A DNA stretch of 64,000 nucleotides from Alteromonas macleodii ATCC 27126 (lineage in GTDB: Bacteria > Pseudomonadota > Gammaproteobacteria > Enterobacterales > Alteromonadaceae): positions 1,302,001-1,366,000 of the forward strand of contig NC_018632.1 in the NCBI RefSeq assembly GCF_000172635.2, given 5' to 3'. Made by a program: the position numbers and the translations under genes. Of the stretch, positions 56,633 to 64,000 are shown one piece after another (position 1 is the stretch's first letter; each line of letters starts with the position of its first letter). The notes beneath the pieces were generated by a model. It saw only the letters and a program-made list of their open reading frames with translations. It was not told the DNA's origin and ran no database searches.

Positions 56633-56660
56633 AAAAAAGAGAGCGTCGCTCTCTTTTTTT
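56633..56660. terminator. Bidirectional intrinsic terminator
   Basis: AAAAAAGAGAGCG-TCGCTCTC followed by TTTTTTT, between the small membrane protein gene (plus) and the small secreted protein gene (minus). Confidence 0.88.
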
Positions 56661-56678
56661 GAAATACTGTGCTTCAGA

Positions 56679-56843
56679 TTAGAAGCCAACGCCGTAGCCA
56701 CCACCAGATTGTGGCTTAACATACTCTGGTTGAGAGATGGTTTCTTTTTGCGACTCAGGAGCTTGTTTAGCGCCTTCTTGCTTGTCGGCAGCAACTGGGG
56801 TAGCGGTAGAAAGTACTAGTGCAACTGCGTACTCTTTTAACAT
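56679..56843 (-). CDS. Small exported protein of unknown function, 54 residues
   Basis: An open frame of 54 codons plus stop with a strong ribosome-binding site (GAGGAAATTAAC before ATG). The start MLKEYAVALVLSTATPVAA looks like a signal peptide with a short core, cleaved near AAD. The mature part (about 35 residues) is hydrophilic (DKQEGAKQAPESQKETISQP) and ends in a Gly/aromatic motif (PQSGGGYGVGF). The terminator directly downstream supports a real transcript. No family recognised. Confidence 0.65.
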   Translation of the reverse strand: MLKEYAVALVLSTATPVAADKQEGAKQAPESQKETISQPEYVKPQSGGGYGVGF

Positions 56844-57143
56844 GTTAATTTCCTCTGATTATTTTGAACGAACAAACAAAACCGATTTTTTATATTTGTC
56901 ATCGGTACTTAATACTTAGCTAAATGCGTGCCAGAAATGATATTTTTTAAAATTTCCTTTATATTCAATTGGTTATAGTTTGTTTTTGGTGCAGGGATTT
57001 ATCGACGTTCATAAGCGCCATTTTAATGGCACTAAAGTCTAATAAACTAAGGTTGAATAGGCATGACTTTGCCTAAAGCTGCAATGAGTGGCGTCAAGGA
57101 GGGGAAAGCAAACGCCCTATACGCGAGTAAAAGGTAAGGGCGG
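56844..57143. other. Intergenic region without recognisable features
   Basis: About 300 bp between the small exported protein gene and the GGDEF-EAL gene end. It should hold the promoter of the former. No coding frame or terminator hairpin was identified. Confidence 0.35.
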
Positions 57144-60100
57144 TTAAAAATTAGAGTGGCCGAGCAGCGTATGAAGCTTTTGATTCTCGGTAAGGAGCTT
57201 CTCGAAGCGCTCTGCATTTAATGGTCGGCTGTACAAGAAGCCTTGCAACATTTCGCAATCGTAGCGACGTAAAATATCTAGCTGAGCTTCTTCTTCAACG
57301 CCTTCCGCTACAACTTTTAAGCCTAGATTGTGGGCGATATTTATAATGGCAGCCGCCATATGACGATCCACATTACTTTTTGCAATATCGTCAATAAATG
57401 CTTTGTCAATTTTTAGCGTGTTTAGCGGGAAACGCTTTAAGTAGGCTAGGGACGAGTAACCTGTACCGAAATCGTCTAGCGCTAGGTGAATACCTCTTTC
57501 GCGAAGGCGAGTCATCATTTGAAGGCCGTTTTCAGGACTTTCCATTAGCGTACCTTCAGTTATTTCGCACTCTAAATGTAGTGGTGACAAACCGATATCG
57601 CTTAAAATCTTGTTTATTCTGTCGTCTAAGTCAGGTAATTCGAACTGCTTCGCAGATATATTCACAGCTACACGACCACTAAACAAACCTTGGTTTACCC
57701 AGCGTTTGGTATCTGCACAAGCCTTTCTTAGCACTTGTTCACCAATTTCTATAATCTGGCCTGTTTGCTCTGCCAGGGGGATAAATTGCCCAGGGCTTAC
57801 TATGCCTTTTTGTGGGTGCTCAAAGCGCACCAAAGCTTCCATGCTAACTAGCTTACCTGAGGCTATATCTACTTTAGGCTGGTAGTAAACCGTAAACAAG
57901 TCATCTTTAATACCTTGTCTTATAAGGTTTTCAATTTGCAGTTGCCTAACGGCGTTTTGATTCATCTCTCCGCTAAAGAACTGATAGCTGTTACCGCCAT
58001 TGTTTTTAGCGAAATACATGGCAGTGTCGGCGTTTTTCAGCATTTCCTGTGGAGAAGTGCCGTCGTCAGGGAAGAATGCAATTCCAATACTGGCACCCAA
58101 TACAAACTCTTGCTTATTAATGATAAAAGGACGAGATAAAGTGTCTAATAGGTTCTGTGCGTAATGCGTTACCGTGTGGATATCGGCATTGTCTTCCATT
58201 AACACGCTAAACTCATCACCACCTAAGCGATAGCAGGTCGCACTCTTACCCGTAATTCTCTGTAGGCGCTTTGCTATTTGTTTAATTAATATATCGCCCG
58301 TTTGGTGACCTAAAGAGTCGTTTATTTTCTTAAAGTTATCCATATCCAAACAGAGTAGGGTATGTTGTGCCCCTTTCCGCACCAAGTTCTGGTGGCTAGC
58401 TTGGAAGAACGAACGATTCGGAAGCTCCGTAAGCGGGTCAGTATTAGCTAGTTTCAATAGCTCTTTTTCAGTACTTTTTCTTGACGTGATATCACTAAAT
58501 ACGCCTACAAAATGGCTTATTTTTCCGTCATCGTCATGGACGGCGTCTATGTTTAATTCCATTTCATAGCGCTCGCCGTTCACTCGCACACTTTCTACTT
58601 CACCTGACCAGTTACCTTTCGCTTTTAGCGTTTTCTTAATTTCTTCGGTAAACGCGTCTGGATATAGATGGAAGTGCATATAGCTTGCTAACGCTTGATC
58701 GCGGGTCTCGCCGGTGTAACCGCAATATGCATTGTTTACACTTATGAATTTAAATTGGGTATTAGTTATGAATACACCTTCAGAAATATTCTCAATTGAA
58801 CGCTTAAATAGATTCAGCTGCTCTTCAGCTTCTTTTAAGTGATGAATATTCTTAAGCGTACCAGTCATTCGTACCGGCTGAGCATTGTGGTCTCTTTCAA
58901 CCACTTTTCCGCGGTCAAGTATCCAAATCCACTGATTCTTAAATGTCTTTGCGCGGTATGCAAGCTCGTAGAAGTCGCTATTACCTTCAAGATGGTCTCT
59001 TAGGGCAGTTTTAACACGGTTTACGTCGTTAGGATGGATGTTTGCATCGTAAGCGCCTGTAGTGCGTATATCATCTTGTGGAAAATCAAGTGTGCCCCAC
59101 GTATTTGCACGGTAAACTTGGCCTCTGTATACGTCCCAGTCCCACAACTCATCACCTGAACTCCATAACGTCAGTTTAAGGCGTTCTTCCGACTCTTTGA
59201 TGGCAAGCTGGTTGGCTTTTCTTATTTGATATTGGCGAACGATGAACGCAAATATCGCGAAAGCTATTAAACAATAAAATACCAAAGCGACGGTATGGAG
59301 CCATGGAGGACGTTCGATAATTATCTGCAAGTTTTTACTTTCAGACCATGATTTCCCGGGCTCTTTTGCTTGAACTGAAAAAGTGTAGCTTCCAAAGGAT
59401 ATATTGTTGAATTGTGCAGACCTTTCATCGTCAACATATATCCAATCATTTTCAAAATTAGAGAGCTTATAACGGTAAGTAACTTGATTAGGATAAACAG
59501 GGTTTACTGAGCCGAATGAAATACTGAACCTGGTTTCATCGTGCTTAAGCGTTAACTGACTTACGTAGGTTATTATTTCCTTGGAAGAGAACGAATGAGT
59601 TGAATCATCTCCTTCCATTGAGTTTCTTTTGGATTTAGCGACTGAACCAAAGATGTTGATCTGATATAACTGAGGAGCTAGGGTTTGTAGGATGCCTTCA
59701 GCATCAGAGTTTGCGTTTTTGGATATTCTTATAAAGCCTTTGTTGCCACCAAAGTAAATAATGTTGTTTCTAGTAGCAATTACAGCGCCTTCACCCAGTG
59801 AGTTAAAGTCTAGTTGCTGATTTGGTATACTCTCAGCTTCTCTGAGTGAAGGAAGAAGCACTTTGTGGACACCCTTAGCGTCAGAGTACCAAATATTGTT
59901 GTTTATAGATGTTGTAGACGTGATAAATCCACTTTGGTTGTCTCGCTTTTGTTTTTTGACCAAAACAAGGCTTTCTTCGTCTAGTTGGATGACACCGTCG
60001 GAACGAGTAGTTAGCCAAAGCCCATCACTTGTTTGGTGAATTCCATATACAAGAGAGTTAATGCCATTGGTTGAATCCAATACCTTTGTGATTTGCTGCT

Positions 60101-61697
60101 TTTCAACTGAATAAACAATTAGTTTTTCTCCAGCTCTAAACCAAACCCTCTTTTTGTCATCGGCATAGATAGCAAACATTTTTCCGTATTCTTGAGAAAG
60201 GTTTTTTTGAGGAGTTGCCGGCTCACTCTCATTAGGCACATTATCAAAATCTATTGAATGAACATCTTCATTAGGAAGTTGGAACCATATTGCAGATTCA
60301 CTTTTAAAGATGTGATCAATGAATGAACCTTCGAAGTATTTTCGTAGTGTTACTAGTCCATTATCTGTTTCCGCAAGTACAATCAATCCTACCGACGAAG
60401 CAAGCCAAATATTGTTGTTGTTATCTATCTCAATGTCCCAGAATGAGCTATTGACATCTATATCTTGGGGCAAATTGAAAAACGATACATTACCGGTTTC
60501 TTTCGAAATTTTCCCCACGCCTTTTTGCTGAGAAACAAGAAACAGTTCGTTTGAGCTGTTTTCTGCGAAGCCCCAAATAGTTGAATAATTGTCTTCAGTA
60601 TGCCGTTCCGAATTAAACACGGGTTGGAAGTGAACACTGGCAAAATCGGGGTGATATTTAAAAGCTCCCCGATGAAAGGTTGCAGCCCAAACAACACCCG
60701 TTCTATCTTCTATAACCTTAATTATGATTTCTGGTGGGATTCCTGTTGTGTTGTACGTTTCGGCGTTTAAATGTATAACTTCAGGGTTATAAGCTTCAGT
60801 TACTGGAACTGCTGCGCCGTCAGAAAGCAAAAACAACCCTATAAAAGTACCAATCCAAATATCGTCATCAACAACCGATATTGAAAATGAATTTACCTCT
60901 TCTTCAACACCTAGATCTTTACTTTCAATTTTCTTTAGAATTTTCCCATTTGACGCAATTACTATAAGTCCATTATTAGTCGCCAACCAATAGTTGCCGT
61001 TAATCACTGATATGTCATGGAGCGCTCGAATATCAAGTGAAACACCCCAAGGATTCACTTTTTTTACGTCATGAACCTCTAAGGTCTCCGTATCTATAAG
61101 TTTTGCGCCAAACTTATTTGAGCCCACCCAGATACGATTGGCTTCTTCGAAGATAACTTTAATGAAGCTTTCTTCATTGAAAACCTGAGTCAGAACACTT
61201 ATTTGCGATCGTTGTTTGGAGTATCTATACAAGAATTTGCGATCCGCGAAGAGAATATCGCCATTTTTGGACTCTGTAATTGCTGTTATTAAATCAGTTT
61301 TTATTACCGAGTTTTCTTTATTGAAAACTTTGAAACTGTCGGTTTCAGGCTGATAAAGCGCTAGTCCCGAGTGTGTGCCTACCCATAATTGCCCCTCCGA
61401 ATCCACAAACAAGGATTGAATGTACCCTGAAGGTAACGAATTCGGGTCTACATCTGAGGGATGGTATTGTTTTACATCATAACCAGAGTATCGGTTGAGG
61501 CCGTTTGACGTTGCAAGCCAAATGAACCCCATGTCGTCTTCCACAATGTCTAATACCGCGGTATCCGATAGACCATGCTGCTTATTTAGCTCTGTAAAAT
61601 GAAGATCAGAAACCTCTATCGCCTTTGCAGAAGAAAAAAGAATTCCTGACAAAGCCAACAAAAGAAGAGAAATTGAATAAATTAGGGTTGAGCGCAC
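57144..61697 (-). CDS. Beta-propeller/Y_Y_Y sensor fused to PAS-GGDEF-EAL
   Basis: 1517 residues. Signal peptide (LIYSISLLLLALSGILFSSAKA), then about 680 periplasmic residues of two-component-regulator-propeller repeats (DDMGFIWLATSNGLNRY, SEGQLWVGTHSGLALY, DRTGVVWAATFHRGAFKY), a Y_Y_Y domain (about 735-800), a membrane segment near 805, two PAS domains (about 845-960 and 975-1090), a GGDEF domain (YRLGGDEFSVL) and an EAL domain (EALVRFEHP, ITEGTLME, DDFGTGYSSLAY, VVAEGVEEEAQ). EAL catalytic residues look complete; GGDEF is canonical but no RxxD I-site precedes it. Predicted to link an envelope ligand to c-di-GMP synthesis or hydrolysis. Confidence 0.92.
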   Translation of the reverse strand: MRSTLIYSISLLLLALSGILFSSAKAIEVSDLHFTELNKQHGLSDTAVLDIVEDDMGFIWLATSNGLNRYSGYDVKQYHPSDVDPNSLPSGYIQSLFVDSEGQLWVGTHSGLALYQPETDSFKVFNKENSVIKTDLITAITESKNGDILFADRKFLYRYSKQRSQISVLTQVFNEESFIKVIFEEANRIWVGSNKFGAKLIDTETLEVHDVKKVNPWGVSLDIRALHDISVINGNYWLATNNGLIVIASNGKILKKIESKDLGVEEEVNSFSISVVDDDIWIGTFIGLFLLSDGAAVPVTEAYNPEVIHLNAETYNTTGIPPEIIIKVIEDRTGVVWAATFHRGAFKYHPDFASVHFQPVFNSERHTEDNYSTIWGFAENSSNELFLVSQQKGVGKISKETGNVSFFNLPQDIDVNSSFWDIEIDNNNNIWLASSVGLIVLAETDNGLVTLRKYFEGSFIDHIFKSESAIWFQLPNEDVHSIDFDNVPNESEPATPQKNLSQEYGKMFAIYADDKKRVWFRAGEKLIVYSVEKQQITKVLDSTNGINSLVYGIHQTSDGLWLTTRSDGVIQLDEESLVLVKKQKRDNQSGFITSTTSINNNIWYSDAKGVHKVLLPSLREAESIPNQQLDFNSLGEGAVIATRNNIIYFGGNKGFIRISKNANSDAEGILQTLAPQLYQINIFGSVAKSKRNSMEGDDSTHSFSSKEIITYVSQLTLKHDETRFSISFGSVNPVYPNQVTYRYKLSNFENDWIYVDDERSAQFNNISFGSYTFSVQAKEPGKSWSESKNLQIIIERPPWLHTVALVFYCLIAFAIFAFIVRQYQIRKANQLAIKESEERLKLTLWSSGDELWDWDVYRGQVYRANTWGTLDFPQDDIRTTGAYDANIHPNDVNRVKTALRDHLEGNSDFYELAYRAKTFKNQWIWILDRGKVVERDHNAQPVRMTGTLKNIHHLKEAEEQLNLFKRSIENISEGVFITNTQFKFISVNNAYCGYTGETRDQALASYMHFHLYPDAFTEEIKKTLKAKGNWSGEVESVRVNGERYEMELNIDAVHDDDGKISHFVGVFSDITSRKSTEKELLKLANTDPLTELPNRSFFQASHQNLVRKGAQHTLLCLDMDNFKKINDSLGHQTGDILIKQIAKRLQRITGKSATCYRLGGDEFSVLMEDNADIHTVTHYAQNLLDTLSRPFIINKQEFVLGASIGIAFFPDDGTSPQEMLKNADTAMYFAKNNGGNSYQFFSGEMNQNAVRQLQIENLIRQGIKDDLFTVYYQPKVDIASGKLVSMEALVRFEHPQKGIVSPGQFIPLAEQTGQIIEIGEQVLRKACADTKRWVNQGLFSGRVAVNISAKQFELPDLDDRINKILSDIGLSPLHLECEITEGTLMESPENGLQMMTRLRERGIHLALDDFGTGYSSLAYLKRFPLNTLKIDKAFIDDIAKSNVDRHMAAAIINIAHNLGLKVVAEGVEEEAQLDILRRYDCEMLQGFLYSRPLNAERFEKLLTENQKLHTLLGHSNF

Positions 61698-61922
61698 CTA
61701 CACACCTTTGGCATACGCCATTTATTATTTTTTTATTTCACTGGCGGCATCCCTAACAGCCAGAATAATAAATATGCCGAATTAACTAAGCCTCTACAAG
61801 GACTTTTTAGTAATAACAAGAATGATGGTTTACTTATTAACCAACCTTGTCTGCGAATACCACTGGGTATCGGCAGATTGATTAAAATCTTAACGACCGT
61901 GGCACGTGCCTATCATGCAGCT

Positions 61923-64000
61923 TTAGTAGTAAGGAATTTCTTTTTTGAATTCAGAAATACTGTTAATCGTTCGTTTTTCCTGCGTGGGAATACTCTCAAA
62001 TTTTCCTCGAGAGAACAGCACCAATTCCCCGCAGCGCTCTCGTTTAGCGAGTTGATACGCGAAGTCTTGAATCTCTTCGAAACTCAAGCCTTTGATTCTT
62101 TCAGCAAGCTTTGCATTTCTATTAAACTCTAAATCTTGCGTACCCAAACTTACCCATAAACGCTGTGACTTCATCGAAAGAGTAAGGTCTCTCTCTTCTA
62201 ACTGCTTAATAAGGTTTTGTTGGATAGTCGGCCAATAAAAACGATAGAACTCTATTTCATTGAGTTGCTGGAACAAAAAGGCGGTCATTGCATCCAACAG
62301 TTGCTTGGGGCTGCACTGAGGACTTTGAATATAAAAAGCCATTCCAGGGTGTTGATTGTGTGGTACGTAGCCTGTTCCCACAATATACCCAAGCTGCTGT
62401 TCTGTTCTCAATGAATTGAAGAATGGTGCGGCCAGCATTTGTTCTAGGACCATACACAACGCTGTATCAGTAAGGCTAGGTGAGGGGGCTTGTAGATAAA
62501 GTACAACAGCGGAGTCATCGTGATTACACAAAACCTCGTGATAGAGTGTTCCTCCCACGGGAAGTTTTGATACTGCACGAGAAAGTGGTGCTCCCCCCGT
62601 ATTTTTACAATGGTTACGGAGTTCCGTAGAGAATCCCTTTGCCTCTTCACTTGCCCAGTTACCATGCATAAATGCTTCTACAAAATAATGTTCAAAAGCA
62701 TTGTTTCGACAACTTAACATCTCTTGATAAGAGATATTTTCTATCACATCCAGCAGTTCCACAGGCGCTTGTGTATTGCGTTGAATCAGCACGCTCAACC
62801 GTGAGAATAAACGGTTAGTCGGCTTGTTCAGCAGTGAGTTGTGGAGGCTTTGAATTTGAAGCGCTTTGTGATGTTCAAACACTCTTTCGTCGGGAGTGAA
62901 CTCAAGAACAGCATCAAGAAGCTGGCTGGCTAATAAGGTTTGTTGATTAGTAAAACCACGTGTATGCAGCGTAAACCCTGCTTGATGCCCATAAATTCGA
63001 TAGTGAAGACCAGCAATTTCTGCTCGATAATATTTCGCTTGAAGGTGGTCATTCAGAGCTCCCAACCAAATTCTCTTTGCTGCGACTGAGGTCAGTGAGT
63101 CAGAAAAACGAGCAGTGTCGAAGGAAATATAAATATCTCCTTTAGGGCTATGAAACTGCTGATCCTGAGCGAACCAAAAACGATAGCCACCGTCGTCGAC
63201 TAATTTGTTAGGAATGTTAAACCCTGTTTCAGGTAGTATCAGGGTGTATTCACTTGCCAAATAAGGATTAGGCGGTGGAAGACGTAATGCAGAAATTCTT
63301 TTTGCTGACTCAAGAGAGCGCAATAGAGAGTCATCGATATTTTCGACACTATATTCAGCTTCATAAAATGCACATACTTGAGTAGTTTTTACGTCTTTCG
63401 ATATTACTTTTAAGCGAAGATTTTTCGGTGTAAAAAACGACAGGGCATGCTCAATAACGCTTCTGTCATAACTACCAATAGTGGAACGTAGCCTATTTAA
63501 TTCTTCCGGCTCAAATATAAATTGATGCTGTGCATACTCGGTCATGATCCCAAGTGGCTTCACATTTTCTTCGTACTCTAGTGCCAGCGCATTAAGCTGC
63601 GATTTCTCGTGAAAGCGCCATTCTTCAGTGGATGCTTCTTTTATTAATTCGATATAACTAAACAATGCCTCTAACACTTGCGCTTTATGTTTAAGGCCTT
63701 CCTGAGTGAGCTGAAAGCTCACGTTAAAGTCTTTAAATTTATCGCCCTCTATACCTGAACCGGCGATTAGATTTAGTGCCCAGTCTTTTTCTTTCAAATA
63801 GGCAAGTAGGCTTCCTTCGCCTTCATCACCAATCAAATGGCTGATGTAGTTCAGTGGTTTGGTTTTGTAGTCGTTCTGTAAAGCGGGTAGCGCAAACGTT
63901 ACTATCATCCGTCTAGCAGATTGCAGAGGATGTATATTGATCTGAATGCCTAGCTCATTTTCAGTATATAGTTCAGGCCAGTCGTCAGAGGCTAACTGTC
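61923..64000 (-). CDS. Pitrilysin-like M16 zinc peptidase, partial at window edge
   Basis: The frame is open to the window end, so the 5' part (with the HxxEH zinc motif) lies outside. About 692 residues are visible. They match the C-terminal three-quarters of protease III/insulysin-type enzymes: SHLIGDEGEGSLLAYLKEKDWALNLIAG, then LPPPNPYLASEYTLILPETG, GSKTAAKRIWLG-like barrel segments, and FFNSLRTEQQLGYIVGTGYVPHNQHPGMAFYIQSP, the segment with the conserved Arg/Tyr of the substrate pocket. E. coli PtrA is about 960 residues, so some 250 residues are off-window. No signal peptide can be judged. Confidence 0.88.
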   Translation of the reverse strand, partial: QLASDDWPELYTENELGIQINIHPLQSARRMIVTFALPALQNDYKTKPLNYISHLIGDEGEGSLLAYLKEKDWALNLIAGSGIEGDKFKDFNVSFQLTQEGLKHKAQVLEALFSYIELIKEASTEEWRFHEKSQLNALALEYEENVKPLGIMTEYAQHQFIFEPEELNRLRSTIGSYDRSVIEHALSFFTPKNLRLKVISKDVKTTQVCAFYEAEYSVENIDDSLLRSLESAKRISALRLPPPNPYLASEYTLILPETGFNIPNKLVDDGGYRFWFAQDQQFHSPKGDIYISFDTARFSDSLTSVAAKRIWLGALNDHLQAKYYRAEIAGLHYRIYGHQAGFTLHTRGFTNQQTLLASQLLDAVLEFTPDERVFEHHKALQIQSLHNSLLNKPTNRLFSRLSVLIQRNTQAPVELLDVIENISYQEMLSCRNNAFEHYFVEAFMHGNWASEEAKGFSTELRNHCKNTGGAPLSRAVSKLPVGGTLYHEVLCNHDDSAVVLYLQAPSPSLTDTALCMVLEQMLAAPFFNSLRTEQQLGYIVGTGYVPHNQHPGMAFYIQSPQCSPKQLLDAMTAFLFQQLNEIEFYRFYWPTIQQNLIKQLEERDLTLSMKSQRLWVSLGTQDLEFNRNAKLAERIKGLSFEEIQDFAYQLAKRERCGELVLFSRGKFESIPTQEKRTINSISEFKKEIPYY

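Noticed and set aside
1..64000. CRISPR array, prophage, toxin-antitoxin or restriction genes
   Set aside because: Both strands were read for repeats with regular spacers and for such gene families; none was seen.

Overview
The window looks like chromosomal DNA from a marine gammaproteobacterium, most probably an Alteromonas-type member of the Alteromonadales. This rests on gene content: an STN-containing TonB receptor, sodium-type MotY next to RNase T, an Rnf/Rsx electron-transport operon with nth, a full MoxR/Bat-type operon, PutP, FadI/FadJ, DUF3025, DUF3379, DUF885 and several secreted M28/M16 peptidases. Base composition looks mid-40s %GC by eye. I see no prophage, integron, CRISPR array or complete insertion sequence. 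The genus is inferred from family knowledge, not from a search.

Layout. 0-4.5 kb: TonB receptor, bfd behind a Fur-box-like site, and a 2-Cys peroxiredoxin. 4.5-12.5 kb: rnt and motY (divergent, with a convincing sigma-28 promoter), glpQ, gloA, an SDR, a cold-shock protein, a 59-residue orphan and a secreted M28 peptidase. 11.7-17.5 kb (minus strand): rnf C-D-G-E and nth, but rnfC is cut off at its 5' end exactly where a tRNA-Asn begins, and rnfA and rnfB are absent. 17.5-18.5 kb: a gene-free kilobase with three DnaA-box-like 9-mers and a GATC cluster. 18.5-23.3 kb: MATE transporter, uvrB, LysR regulator. 23.3-31.5 kb: queC/queE (divergent, queuosine pathway), a periplasmic binding protein, asnB, an M28 lipoprotein, DUF3025 and a Yip1-type membrane protein. 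31.7-37.2 kb: a sulfate-assimilation operon cysD-cysC-cysQ-cysN-SLC13 permease, with a frameshift in cysQ. 37.4-44.5 kb: putP, a periplasmic-sensor GGDEF protein, an ECF sigma factor with a DUF3379 partner, and a DUF885 lipoprotein. 44.7-52.3 kb: six-gene MoxR-DUF58-DUF4381-VWA-VWA/TPR-BatD operon. 52.7-56.2 kb: fadI-fadJ. 56.3-64 kb: two very small proteins, a 1517-residue propeller-PAS-GGDEF-EAL protein, and a pitrilysin-like M16 peptidase running off the right edge.

Most genes are ordinary housekeeping or envelope functions. The places that deserve a second look are the rnfC/tRNA-Asn junction at about 17,460, the DnaA-box/GATC element at 17.94-18.11 kb, a small inverted-repeat element present twice and each time touching a stop codon, an endonuclease III missing two of the four cluster cysteines, the cysQ frameshift at an A run, and an 11-bp tandem duplication across the motY start codon. 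The rnfC and cysQ breaks both sit in homopolymers, so assembly or base-calling error must be ruled out before either is read as biology. I did not find a clear novel multi-gene system.
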